Of a DNA stretch of 44,319 nucleotides, positions 6,453 through 15,131 are shown one piece after another. Position 1 is the first letter of the stretch. The number at the start of each line of letters is the position of its first letter. The stretch is from contig CAUEBO010000017.1 of the NCBI GenBank assembly GCA_958454405.1, forward strand, positions 1-44,319, in the 5' to 3' direction. Under the pieces are notes generated by a model. That model was not told the origin of the DNA and ran no database searches. It saw only the letters and a program-made list of their open reading frames with translations. Source of the stretch: an uncultured Eggerthellaceae bacterium. GTDB lineage: Bacteria > Actinomycetota > Coriobacteriia > Coriobacteriales > Eggerthellaceae. A program made the translations under genes and the position numbers.

Positions 6453-9182
6453 CTACCGCACGAACCTGCTCAGGATGCGCACCAGCAAACTCGGCTTGCG
6501 CGCTCCGCCCGATGCCGCCGGCGCGACCGCAAGCGCCCTGCCGTCTGGATCGGCGGAGGATCCGGGCGCGTCGGAGCGCGGAGGCTCGATCTCGTCGGCT
6601 TCCAAAGCCGCCGCTTTGTCGCCTGGAGATCCCACCTCGTCTGCGGCAGGCGAGGTGGCGCTTCCGCTCGCCGTCGCCCGCATCCTCTCGGCTGCTTCCG
6701 CCGCCGCCCGCGCGGCGGCCGCCGCGGCTTCCGACGCGGCTACGGCCGCGGCCGCGACCTCGGATTCCTGTTGCTGGATCTGCGCCTGCGCGGGGCGCGC
6801 TTCGTCCGCAGCCGACTGCGCCGGCTGCTCGGTCTGCGCCGAGCGCATCGCGCGGCGCCTGCTCGCATCGCGGGAGGCCTCTTCCTCGGCCGCCTCGAGC
6901 CTGCGCTGCTGCGCGCGTTTGATCAGGTACTCCTGCGATTCGAACAGCTCGGTGACGCCGTCGGGGCCCTCCTTGGCGAAGGCGCCGAGCGGCGTGTAGC
7001 TCTTGTCGGGCAGAAGCTCGCGCAGCTTCGCGGTGTCGTTCATGCACAGGTCCAGATAGCCGACGATCTGGTCGCGCAGCTCGTCGTCGAGGATGGGCCA
7101 GGCTATCTCGATGCGCTTGTCCATGTTGCGCGTCATGAGGTCGGCGCTGGACAGGTACAGCTTCATGGTCTCGCTCGGCCCGAATCCGTAGATGCGGCTG
7201 TGCTCCAGCAGGCGCCCGACGATGGACACCACGCGCACGTGGTCGGTGAAGCCTTCGAGGCCGGGCACGATGCACGAGATGCCGCGGACGAACAGCGTCA
7301 CCGGCACGCCCGCCTGCGACGCTTCGACGATCTTCTCGATGAGGTCCTTGTCGGTGATCGAGTTCGTCTTGAAGTACAGGCCGCACGGCTCGCCGGCCCG
7401 CGCGCGCTCGATCTCGCGGTCGATGCCCGTGATGATCATCGGCTTGATCTGCAACGGGGCAACCCACATGATGTCGTAGTTGTCGGAGGTGTTTTCCAGG
7501 CCCATGTTGCGGAAGAACTCGCCGGCATCGCGGCCGAACGTGGGGTCGGTGGTGATGAAGGACAGGTCGGTGTAGAGCTTGGCGGTCTTCTCGTTGTAGT
7601 TGCCGGTGCCCAGTTGGGTGATGTGCTGCAGCCCGTGTTCGGTCTGGCGGGTGATGCAGCATATCTTCGAGTGCACCTTGAAGTCGCGGAAACCGTAGAT
7701 GACGTTGCAGCCGGCTTCCTCGAAGCGCTGCGACCATTCGATGTTGTTGCTTTCGTCGAAGCGCGCGCGCAGCTCGAACAGCGCGGTGACCTCCTTGCCG
7801 TTCTCGGCGGCCGCGATGAGCGCTTCGGCCAGGTGCGACTGGCTGGCGAGCCGGTACAGCGTGATCTTGATGGAGATGACCGAAGGATCGTTCGCCGCCT
7901 CGCGCAAAAGCTGCACGAAGGGGTCCATGCTCTCGTAGGGGTACGACAGCAGCACCTCCTTCTCGGTCACCTGGTCGATGACGGGGCGGTTGTGATCGAG
8001 GCAGGCGGGCCACTGCGGCGAGAACGGCACGTTCGTCAGCGCGGCCCGCTTCTTCTCGGGCAGGCGCCCCGCCAAGCCGAACGTGTAGCTCATGTCCAGC
8101 GGAACCGAAGTGGAGTACATCTGGTGCGGTTTCAGGTTCAAACGCTTGAGCAGCAGCTTCTCCACCGTCGACGAGAGCGGGCGCTCGCTTTCCAGCCGCA
8201 CGGGCGCCAGGCGCGCGCGTTTTTTCAGAATGCGCTTCATGTGGTCGCGGTAGTCCTCGTCGTTCTCGTCGGTGCCTTCGGTGGCGTCGAGGTCGGCGTT
8301 GCGCGTGACGCAGATGACGTTGGTGTGCTTGACGGCGTACATCGAGAATATCTCGTCGGCAACCATCTCGATGGCATGTTCGAGCAGGATGAACTGCAGG
8401 CCGGGCCCCGGAAGCGCGATGACGCGCGCGCACTGGCGCGGCATCGGCACGAGCCCGAGGGTGACGCCCTCGGCCCCCAGGTTCTTGGCCTTGTCGTCTT
8501 TGGCCTGCTTTTCGGCGCCCTTGTCCTTCTTCCGCGCGCCAGCTTCCTCGTTCAGGCGCACCACCACGTACAGCGCCCCGTTCTCAAGGTGGGGGAACGG
8601 ATGGCGCGAGTTGATGATCTGGGGCGACAGGAAGGGCATGACGTTTTGGCGCACGTGCTCGGGCAGGAAGGAGCGCTGTTCGTCGCCGAGGTCCTGGGGG
8701 CGCACCTGGCTCACGCCGTGCTCGGCGAGCAGGCGGCGCACCTTTTCGTACGTGCGCTCCTGGATGGGGTACAGCTCGTGGCAGCGCGCGTAGATGGCGT
8801 CCAGCTGCTCGGAGGGCGTCATGCCCGATTTCGAATCGATGATCTGCTTCTTCACCAGCGACAGGTCGGTCAGGCTGCCCACGCGCACCATGAAGAACTC
8901 CTGCAGGTTGCTCCAGAAGATGGAGATGAAGTTCAGCCGCTCGAGCAAGGGGACCGTCTCGTCGGCGCCCTGGTCGAGCACGCGCTCGTTGAACGTGAGC
9001 CAGGACAGCTCGCGGTTCTGCAGATAGGGAGCCGCCTTCGGCTCCTCTCGGTCCCGTGCGGCTTCGGCCGCGTCCCGGGCGGGCTCGACGGCCTTGCCCG
9101 GGACGGCCCTGTCATGGCTCTCCGGCGCGGCGGCGGGCTGCACCTCGGCTTCGATGCCGGTCGATGACTCTTTGGCTTCCAT
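6453..9182 (-). CDS. ppk1: Polyphosphate kinase 1 with extended termini
   Basis: Reversibly polymerises the gamma-phosphate of ATP into inorganic polyphosphate. The conserved core begins near residue 53 (LQNRELSWLTFNERVL) and includes the autophosphorylated His504 in VHSKICCIT and the downstream SSADLMTRNMDKRIE. At 909 residues it is about 200 longer than usual PPK1 proteins. There is a charged 50-residue N-terminal lead, and a 150-residue Ala/Glu/Ser-rich tail including an Ala-rich, probably helical stretch, ending in a basic amphipathic segment (KPSLLVRILSRFVR). The tail looks disordered, with a possible membrane- or polyphosphate-binding tip (inference). GGAAGGGG precedes the ATG. It lies 57 bp after ppx in the same direction, so synthesis and degradation genes are likely co-transcribed. 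Confidence 0.95.
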   Translation of the reverse strand: MEAKESSTGIEAEVQPAAAPESHDRAVPGKAVEPARDAAEAARDREEPKAAPYLQNRELSWLTFNERVLDQGADETVPLLERLNFISIFWSNLQEFFMVRVGSLTDLSLVKKQIIDSKSGMTPSEQLDAIYARCHELYPIQERTYEKVRRLLAEHGVSQVRPQDLGDEQRSFLPEHVRQNVMPFLSPQIINSRHPFPHLENGALYVVVRLNEEAGARKKDKGAEKQAKDDKAKNLGAEGVTLGLVPMPRQCARVIALPGPGLQFILLEHAIEMVADEIFSMYAVKHTNVICVTRNADLDATEGTDENDEDYRDHMKRILKKRARLAPVRLESERPLSSTVEKLLLKRLNLKPHQMYSTSVPLDMSYTFGLAGRLPEKKRAALTNVPFSPQWPACLDHNRPVIDQVTEKEVLLSYPYESMDPFVQLLREAANDPSVISIKITLYRLASQSHLAEALIAAAENGKEVTALFELRARFDESNNIEWSQRFEEAGCNVIYGFRDFKVHSKICCITRQTEHGLQHITQLGTGNYNEKTAKLYTDLSFITTDPTFGRDAGEFFRNMGLENTSDNYDIMWVAPLQIKPMIITGIDREIERARAGEPCGLYFKTNSITDKDLIEKIVEASQAGVPVTLFVRGISCIVPGLEGFTDHVRVVSIVGRLLEHSRIYGFGPSETMKLYLSSADLMTRNMDKRIEIAWPILDDELRDQIVGYLDLCMNDTAKLRELLPDKSYTPLGAFAKEGPDGVTELFESQEYLIKRAQQRRLEAAEEEASRDASRRRAMRSAQTEQPAQSAADEARPAQAQIQQQESEVAAAAVAASEAAAAAARAAAEAAERMRATASGSATSPAADEVGSPGDKAAALEADEIEPPRSDAPGSSADPDGRALAVAPAASGGARKPSLLVRILSRFVR

Positions 9183-9239
9183 GAACGTCCCCTTCCCGTG
9201 CGTTCTCCCCGTGCCGTCCGCGCTCTGCGTTTCGCGCCG

Positions 9240-10163
9240 CTAGCCCAGCATGCGCTCGATGAGGTAGCCCTCGCGCACGCCGTGCTTGCAGATTTCCAGC
9301 CGTTCGGCGCCGAGCTCCTCGAACAGCGCCAGGAGGATGATGCAGCCCGGCACGAGCGTGTGGATTCGCTCGGCCGACGCTTTGATCGCGGTATGCGCGA
9401 ATGTGTCGGGATCGCGGTGGCACCAGTCCAGTATCGCACGAATCTCGGCCGCCGTCATGGATTTCGGCCGGACGATATGGCCTGCGGCCTGCGCATGCAT
9501 CTTGGCGGCTGCGCGCACGCTGCCGCCGATGCCGTACAGGGTGCCGGCGCGGTAGGCGGATGCGTGAGGCAGCTGCTCCAGGTGGGCGCGCAGGGCGTCC
9601 GCGATGGCGTCCGATTCGGCGGCCGTGGGCAGGATGGCCTGCACGTAGCGCGCGAACGACGAGAGCGATCCCTGCCCCATGCTGGCGTTGTCGAAGTCGA
9701 GGCCGCCCTCGATGCGCGTGAGCTCGGTCGAGCCGCCGCCGATGTCCACGAGCGTGCCCCGATCGACGGCGCGGTCGCAGGTCGCTCCGACGAATCCCAG
9801 ATGGGCCTCGTCCTTCTCGGACAGCAGCGTGATGGGAAGCCCCGTGCGCTCCTCGATGGCGGCCACGGCTTCCGCGCAGTTCTCGGCATTGCGCAGCACG
9901 GCCGTCGCGAACACTTCGAGCTTCTTGCAGTCGAAGTACCGCGCCCGCTTCGCGTGGCCCTTCAGCACGCTCGCCGCGCGGTCGATCCCGCCGGCGCTGA
10001 ATGCGCCGTCCGAGACGTAGGCGGCCAAGCCTGCCATCACCTTGTCGTTGATGAGGCTTTTGAAGTCCTTGCCCGTGTACGTTTTCCGGCCGTCGTCCTT
10101 CACCTCGTACACGACGAGGCGGATGGAGTTCGATCCGAGGTCTATCACTGCGTAGTTCGGCAT
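9240..10163 (-). CDS. ppx: Exopolyphosphatase of the Ppx/GppA family
   Basis: A 307-residue ASKHA-fold phosphatase that releases phosphate from polyphosphate ends or hydrolyses pppGpp. It shows the two nucleotide/phosphate loops AVIDLGSNSIRLVVYE near the N-terminus and LVDIGGGSTELTRIEGG in the middle. It is the short form, lacking the C-terminal HD-type domain of E. coli Ppx, like the short actinobacterial Ppx proteins. Position next to ppk1 favours polyphosphate as substrate, though a role in pppGpp turnover cannot be excluded. A plausible promoter lies about 65-90 bp upstream, and the PPK2 gene diverges from the same 279 bp spacer. Confidence 0.9.
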   Translation of the reverse strand: MPNYAVIDLGSNSIRLVVYEVKDDGRKTYTGKDFKSLINDKVMAGLAAYVSDGAFSAGGIDRAASVLKGHAKRARYFDCKKLEVFATAVLRNAENCAEAVAAIEERTGLPITLLSEKDEAHLGFVGATCDRAVDRGTLVDIGGGSTELTRIEGGLDFDNASMGQGSLSSFARYVQAILPTAAESDAIADALRAHLEQLPHASAYRAGTLYGIGGSVRAAAKMHAQAAGHIVRPKSMTAAEIRAILDWCHRDPDTFAHTAIKASAERIHTLVPGCIILLALFEELGAERLEICKHGVREGYLIERMLG

Positions 10164-10226
10164 AAGCGCTTCTTGTCGGTCGTGCGGCGTCGTTCGGGGA
10201 CGCTGCGCTGGTCGGTCAATGATCCC

Positions 10227-10254
10227 ATTCTAGGCAAACGGCGCGGGGACGCAA
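10227..10254 (-). promoter_or_regulatory. Candidate promoter for ppx-ppk1
   Basis: On the minus strand TTGCGT (10249-10254) and TAGAAT (10227-10232) are separated by 16 bp, upstream of the ppx start at 10163. On the plus strand of the same spacer a TATGAT at 10410-10415 could serve the divergent PPK2 gene, without a clear -35 box. Confidence 0.45.
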
Positions 10255-10442
10255 AGCGCGAGAGGGAAATCGAGGGCAAGATTTTACCTGCGCCTGATGC
10301 GGGCGCCTCGCATGGAAAACGGCCGGGAGGCGCGCACCCGCGCGCTGGGGGCATCGAAGGCCGCAGCTTCGGCGCCTGCGGCGCATCCCGGCTTCGCTTT
10401 TCGCTATGGTATGATTGAAGGATCCCGACGAAAGGAAGCGCC

Positions 10443-12218
10443 ATGCTGGAGACCGTCGACTTCTCGCTGGAGCCGTTGCCGAAGGACGAGTACAAGGCCC
10501 GCCGCGACGAGCTCATGGAGCGGCTCGTAGTGCTGCAGCAGCAGGCGCGCCAGCAGGGCGTCGGGCTGGTCGTGCTGTTCGAAGGATGGAACGGCGCCGG
10601 CAAGGGCAGCCGCATCTCCGACCTCATGTTCAACCTCGACGCGCGCGCCACGAGCGTCTTCGTGACGGAGGACCTCGACATCCAGGCCGCGCGCACGTTC
10701 GCCGGCGCGCCGTACGGCGTGACGGGCTTCTACCCGTTCATGCAGGAATTCTGGAAGGCCCTCGGACCGCGGGGCAACATCACGTTCTACGACCGCGGCT
10801 GGTACACGGCTGCGACGCAGCACATGCTCTACACCGAATTCGGCGACCTGCGCTTCGACGATGTCCGCGAGGAGCCCGCCGAGGGCGATGCGGGACGCAA
10901 GAAGGGGAAGAAGGAGAAGCAGGGCGCCGCCGCGCTCGTGGCGCAGGCGCGCGACGAGCGGCGAAGCGACGCGCTGCGCCGCTACCTCACCTCGGTGGCC
11001 GATTTCGAGCGGCAGCTCGTGGACGACGGCTACGTGGTGGTGAAGTTCTTCGTGCACGTGACGCAGGAGGCGCAGGAGAAGCGCCTGCTCCGCCTGCGCA
11101 ACGACCCCGCCACGCGCTGGCGGGTGAGCAAGGAGAAGCTGGCGAGCGCGCGCAACTACGCCCAGGCCTACCGGCTCTACGACAACCTTCTGGAGGGCAG
11201 CGACTTCTCGTACGCCCCGTGGCACCTGATCAACGGGGAGGACAAGCGCCGCACGAACCTCAAGATCGCCGAGACGCTCGTCGAGGAGCTGGTGAAGGCG
11301 CTTTCGTCGCAGCCCGACGAGGAGGCCTGCGCCGCCGCGGCGAAGGCCCGGGCGAACTCGGCCGGCGCGCTCGACGAGGCGCCGCTGTTCGGGCGCTCGC
11401 CCGAGGAGGAGGCGCGCATCCGGGCCGCTTCCGCCCGCGAGGCCGCCGAAGCGGCCGCCCGCGCGCCGCGCGCCTCGCGATTCCGCCTGGTGGAGCAGCC
11501 TCCCAAGCTCGACGACGTGGACCACGGCATCGTGCTCGACCCCGATCGGTACAAGGCCGAGCTCAAGGAGGAGCAGAAGCGCCTGAACAAGCTGGAGATG
11601 GAGATGTACCAGAAGCGCATCCCCCTCATGCTCATGTACGAGGGCTGGGACGCGGCGGGCAAGGGCGGCAACATCAAGCGCGTCGCGCAGGCGCTCGACG
11701 CGCGCGCCTACACCATCTTTCCCAGTCCCGCGCCCACGAAGCCGGAGCTCATGCATCCGCACCTCTGGCGCTATTGGACGCGTTTGCCCAAGGCCGGCCA
11801 CGTGGGCATCTACGACCGCAGCTGGTACGGGCGCGTGCTCGTGGAACGCGTGGAGGGCTTCGCCTCGCCTTCGGAGTGGGCGCGCGCCTACGACGAGATC
11901 AACGAGTTCGAGCAGGAGCTGGTGCGCTGGGGCGCGATCCTCTTGAAGTTCTGGGTGGACGTGAGCCCCGAAGAGCAGTTGAACCGCTTCCGCGACCGGC
12001 AGGAAGACCCGGCCAAGCAGTGGAAGATCACCGATGAGGATTGGCGCAACCGAGACAAGTACCCCCAGTACAAGGCCGCGGTCGAAGACATGTTCCGGCT
12101 GACCTCCACGCCGTTCGCCCCCTGGATCGTGCTCGAAAGCGACGACAAGCGCCACGCGCGCGTCAAAGCGTTGAAAATAATCAACGACGCGTTGGAAGCG
12201 CGCTTGCGCGAAAACTGA
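10443..12218 (+). CDS. Double-domain PPK2 (polyphosphate:AMP phosphotransferase type)
   Basis: A 591-residue protein with two tandem PPK2 domains. Domain 1 has Walker A EGWNGAGKGS at about 47-56 and YDRGWYT. Domain 2 has EGWDAAGKGG at about 400 and YDRSWYG. The linker (about 290-345) is Ala/Arg/Glu-rich. Fused double-domain PPK2 proteins are class II enzymes that use polyphosphate to convert AMP to ADP. The Asp of GWDxxGKG is Asn in domain 1, as I recall from characterised members in which the C-terminal domain is the catalytic one, so domain 1 may be structural (inference). The ATG at 10443 has a GAAAGGA site. Divergent from ppx-ppk1, it completes a module for making, degrading and spending polyphosphate. 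Confidence 0.9.
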   Translation: MLETVDFSLEPLPKDEYKARRDELMERLVVLQQQARQQGVGLVVLFEGWNGAGKGSRISDLMFNLDARATSVFVTEDLDIQAARTFAGAPYGVTGFYPFMQEFWKALGPRGNITFYDRGWYTAATQHMLYTEFGDLRFDDVREEPAEGDAGRKKGKKEKQGAAALVAQARDERRSDALRRYLTSVADFERQLVDDGYVVVKFFVHVTQEAQEKRLLRLRNDPATRWRVSKEKLASARNYAQAYRLYDNLLEGSDFSYAPWHLINGEDKRRTNLKIAETLVEELVKALSSQPDEEACAAAAKARANSAGALDEAPLFGRSPEEEARIRAASAREAAEAAARAPRASRFRLVEQPPKLDDVDHGIVLDPDRYKAELKEEQKRLNKLEMEMYQKRIPLMLMYEGWDAAGKGGNIKRVAQALDARAYTIFPSPAPTKPELMHPHLWRYWTRLPKAGHVGIYDRSWYGRVLVERVEGFASPSEWARAYDEINEFEQELVRWGAILLKFWVDVSPEEQLNRFRDRQEDPAKQWKITDEDWRNRDKYPQYKAAVEDMFRLTSTPFAPWIVLESDDKRHARVKALKIINDALEARLREN

Positions 12219-12232
12219 GATCGCGTTACTAT
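12204..12232 (+). promoter_or_regulatory. Promoter for the microprotein gene
   Basis: TTGCGC (12204-12209) and TACTAT (12227-12232) are separated by 17 bp. The -35 box lies inside the end of the PPK2 gene. Initiation near 12239 would give a leader of about 55 nt before the microprotein start at 12295. Confidence 0.55.
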
Positions 12233-12294
12233 GGGCTGCAACAACCTGAGCGACCGCGCGCTTTCGAGCGCTTGAACAAAAAGGGGTAACCGGA

Positions 12295-12411
12295 ATGACG
12301 ATATTTGGATTTGACGTACCTATGGAGGCCATCTGGATCATCGTGGCCATCGTCGTGCTCATCATCGTCGCGTTCATCGCGAAGGGCTTCATCGACGAGA
12401 TGAAGAAGTAG
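12295..12411 (+). CDS. 38-residue single-pass membrane microprotein
   Basis: A small frame with ATG at 12295 and TAG at 12409-12411. The product starts MTIFGFDVPMEAIW, continues as an unbroken Ile/Val/Leu/Ala segment of about 17 residues (a membrane helix), and ends in a short charged tail (AKGFIDEMKK). AAAGGGG lies about 8 nt upstream. A -35/-10 pair at 12204-12232 and an intrinsic terminator at 12462 frame it as its own transcription unit, which argues strongly that it is real. I know no homologue by sight. Its size, N-out/C-in charge pattern and position after PPK2 would fit a regulatory subunit of a membrane complex or a small membrane stress protein, but neither is shown. Confidence 0.7.
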   Translation: MTIFGFDVPMEAIWIIVAIVVLIIVAFIAKGFIDEMKK

Positions 12412-12461
12412 GAGCATCGCCGGTCCTGTCGACTGCGGAAATTGCGCTTTTGCTTGCATCG

Positions 12462-12489
12462 CGCCCCCACTACGGGGGCGTTTGTTTAT
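12462..12489 (+). terminator. Intrinsic terminator after the microprotein gene
   Basis: Stem CGCCCCC (12462-12468), loop ACTAC, stem GGGGGCG (12474-12480), followed directly by TTTGTTTATT. It lies 50 bp after the microprotein stop and before the sortase gene. Confidence 0.85.
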
Positions 12490-12577
12490 TATGGTACGGG
12501 TTCGGTGGCGACGGCGCTCTACCGTGCCGCACCGCGTTCGGCGCGGCCGTCGCATGACGATCATCCGAAAGGTGGAC

Positions 12578-13630
12578 ATGGACGATAGACGACAGCATCC
12601 CCACCCCTCGCAGCGCGCGCGCCATGCGCAGGATCCTGCCAGGGCCAGGGGCGGCGAAGGCCGTGCGCCTGCGCAGGCTCGTCCCGGCGCATACCGTCCC
12701 GCCGCGCCGCAGCAGGGCGCGTACCGGCCGGCGCAGCCGGCGCGCAAAGCAGGCCCGGGCCGCGTGCCGGGATCCGGCACGCCTCCCAAGAAGAAGGGCG
12801 GCCCGTGGCGCGTCGTGTTCTGGATCGCGCTCGTCGTCCTGGTCGCTTCGCTCGTGGCGCTCGGGGCCATCGCGTTCAGCTACTGGCAGGGACAGCACGT
12901 GTACGACGAAGTCGCCGAACAGGGCTTCTCGGCGCCCGAGGACATCGAGGGCACCAGCCTGGCCGACCTCGTCGTGGACTGGGACGCGCTGCGCGCCGTC
13001 AACCCCGACACGGTAGGCTGGATATACATTCCCGGCTCCGAGGTGAACTATCCCATCGTGCACACGACCGACAACGAGTACTACCTCACGCATGATTTCC
13101 AAGGCACCGAAGGCTGGCTGGCCAAGCACGGCGCCATCTTCCTCGCCGCGGAGAACAAAGGCGATTTCACTGATCCGAACAACCTCGTGTACGGGCACAA
13201 CATGCGCGACGGCTCCATGTTCGCCACCATCACCGGCATGACGGACCAAGCGCGCTTCGACGAGCTGCGCGACGTGTACATCCTCACGCCGCAGGGCAAC
13301 TACAAGCTGCAGACGTTCTCGCTCGTGCACTGCGCGGCCGACGATCCGCTGGCCCAGATGACGTTCGCCAGCGAAGACGAGCGCGTGTCCTACGTCCAAG
13401 ACAAGATCGACCGGTCGGTGGTCGGCGCCTCCGGCATTCCCGCTGCCGCCGACATGAAGAAGACGTTCGCGTTCTCCACGTGCGACAGCCTTCCCTCCGA
13501 CGGGCGCTACGTGCTGTTCGCCTACGTCGCCGACAGCACGGTGGCGGCCTCCGACGACGCGGGGGCCGGCGCGGCCGACCCCGACGCCGTGGGCGCCGTC
13601 GATGAGGCAGCGAAGGAGATGGCCTCGTGA
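12578..13630 (+). CDS. Class B-type sortase
   Basis: A 350-residue membrane-anchored cysteine transpeptidase that would attach surface proteins to peptidoglycan or link pilins. A long cytoplasmic N-terminal tail rich in Arg, Pro, Ala and Gln (1-77, with two GAYRPA repeats) precedes one membrane helix at about 78-102. The sortase domain follows, with His207 in VYGHNMR, Cys302 in FAFSTCDS and Arg310 in SDGRYVLF as the catalytic triad. The layout and the VGWIYIPGSEVNYPI motif fit class B. The ATG at 12578 has an AAAGGTGG site; in-frame ATGs at 12482 and 12554 lack one. No substrate with a sorting signal is in the window. The stop overlaps the purF start (GTGA), so the two genes may be translationally coupled, which is odd for unrelated functions. 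Confidence 0.88.
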   Translation: MDDRRQHPHPSQRARHAQDPARARGGEGRAPAQARPGAYRPAAPQQGAYRPAQPARKAGPGRVPGSGTPPKKKGGPWRVVFWIALVVLVASLVALGAIAFSYWQGQHVYDEVAEQGFSAPEDIEGTSLADLVVDWDALRAVNPDTVGWIYIPGSEVNYPIVHTTDNEYYLTHDFQGTEGWLAKHGAIFLAAENKGDFTDPNNLVYGHNMRDGSMFATITGMTDQARFDELRDVYILTPQGNYKLQTFSLVHCAADDPLAQMTFASEDERVSYVQDKIDRSVVGASGIPAAADMKKTFAFSTCDSLPSDGRYVLFAYVADSTVAASDDAGAGAADPDAVGAVDEAAKEMAS

Positions 13631-15117
13631 GCACGTCGATTCTGCCGGGCGAGCGCCCCGATCGCCTTGAGGAGGCGTGCGCCGTGTTCGGCATGTACGC
13701 GCCCGGCGAGGACGTTGCGCGCATGACCTGCTTCGGCCTGCAGGCGCTGCAGCATCGTGGCCAGGAAAGCGCGGGCATCGCCGTGGGCGACGGCGAGACC
13801 ATCATGGCGTCGAAGGATTTGGGCCTGGTCACTCAGGTGTTCGACGAGGCGAGCCTTGCGGCCCTCGACGGCTACGTGGCCGTGGGCCACGCCCGCTACT
13901 CCACGAGCGGCGGGGCTGCATCGTGGGAGGCGGCCCAGCCCCACATCTCGGCCATCGACGACGTGCTCATCGCGCTCGCCCACAACGGCACGCTCGTCAA
14001 CACGAACGGCATCAGGACGCGCCTCGTCGGCGAGGGCGTGCAATTCCGGTCGTGCACCGACAGCGAGGTGGCCGCGAAGGCCATCGGGCAGGTGACGCGG
14101 GAGACGCATCATCTGCGCGAGGGCATCCGGCGGGCGATGGAGGAGATCGAAGGCGCCTACGCCATGGTGCTGGCCAGCCCCGATTCGCTGTACGCGTTCC
14201 GCGATCCCTCGGGCATCCGGCCGTTGAGCATCGGCGCGCTGCCTGACGGGCGCGGCTGGGTGGTGTCGTCGGAGACGTGCGGCCTCGACATCGTGGGGGC
14301 GGAGTACGTGCGCGACGTCGAGCCCGGCGAGATCGTGCGCTTCAACAAGGAGGGCATGCACGCCGAGCAGGCCGTTGCCGCCCGCGAATCCGCGGCCTGC
14401 ATCTTCGAGTACGTGTACTTCGCCCGGCCCGACAGCGTCATCGACGGCCAGGGCGTCTACCAGGCGCGCCGCAACATGGGTCGCATCCTCGCGCAGGAAG
14501 CGCCGGCGGAGGCCGATCTGGTGCTGGGTGTTCCCGATTCCGGCGTGCCTCCCGCGCTGGGATACGCGCAGGAAAGCGGCATTCCGTACGCCGACGGCAT
14601 CGTGAAGAACCGCTACGTCGGCCGCACGTTCATCCAGCCCACGCAGGCCATGCGCCAGCTGGGCATCCGGCTGAAGCTCAATCCGCTGCCCTCGGTCATC
14701 CGGGGCAAGCGCCTCGTGGTCATCGACGACAGCATCGTGCGCGGCAACACGTCGAAGAAGCTCGTGCAGATGCTGCGCGAGGCAGGCGCCGCCGAGGTGC
14801 ACCTGCGCATCGTGAGCCCCCAAGTGCTGTGGCCGTGCTTCTACGGCATCGACACCGACACGCGCGACCAGCTGATCGCCGCGAACATGTCGCTTGATGA
14901 GATGAACGCGTGGATCGGCTCCGATTCACTCGCCTTCATCTCGCTCGAGGGACTGCGCGCCTCGGTTCCCGATGCGCGCCGCCAGGGGTTCTGCGAGGCG
15001 TGCTTCACGGGCGAGTACCCGGTGGCCATACCGGATGCCCTGGCGAAGAAGAGCTTTCTCACGAAGAAGGATTTCGAGGAACGATACGCCCGAAGCGGCG
15101 AGCAAGAAGCGTTTTGA
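13627..15117 (+). CDS. purF: Amidophosphoribosyltransferase (PurF)
   Basis: Catalyses the first committed step of purine synthesis, PRPP plus glutamine to phosphoribosylamine. The 496-residue product has an N-terminal Ntn glutaminase whose nucleophile is Cys18 (EEACAVFGM), so a 17-residue propeptide must be removed. The PRPP loop is VVIDDSIVRGNTS. Cysteines in AACIFEYV, LWPCFYG and GFCEACF match the positions of [4Fe-4S] ligands in the Bacillus subtilis-type enzyme, suggesting an oxygen-sensitive, cluster-bearing form. The start is GTG at 13627, supported by GAAGGAG 8 nt upstream, and it overlaps the sortase stop. purM follows after 14 bp, so purF-purM form an operon. Confidence 0.96.
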   Translation: MSTSILPGERPDRLEEACAVFGMYAPGEDVARMTCFGLQALQHRGQESAGIAVGDGETIMASKDLGLVTQVFDEASLAALDGYVAVGHARYSTSGGAASWEAAQPHISAIDDVLIALAHNGTLVNTNGIRTRLVGEGVQFRSCTDSEVAAKAIGQVTRETHHLREGIRRAMEEIEGAYAMVLASPDSLYAFRDPSGIRPLSIGALPDGRGWVVSSETCGLDIVGAEYVRDVEPGEIVRFNKEGMHAEQAVAARESAACIFEYVYFARPDSVIDGQGVYQARRNMGRILAQEAPAEADLVLGVPDSGVPPALGYAQESGIPYADGIVKNRYVGRTFIQPTQAMRQLGIRLKLNPLPSVIRGKRLVVIDDSIVRGNTSKKLVQMLREAGAAEVHLRIVSPQVLWPCFYGIDTDTRDQLIAANMSLDEMNAWIGSDSLAFISLEGLRASVPDARRQGFCEACFTGEYPVAIPDALAKKSFLTKKDFEERYARSGEQEAF

Positions 15118-15131
15118 GACAAGGAGCTAAG

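Noticed and set aside
6141..9167. A 1008-residue open frame on the plus strand opposite ppk1
   Set aside because: It is a GC-driven shadow of ppk1. It has no recognisable domain, an Arg/Val/His-rich composition and no ribosome site, while the minus strand encodes complete PPK1.
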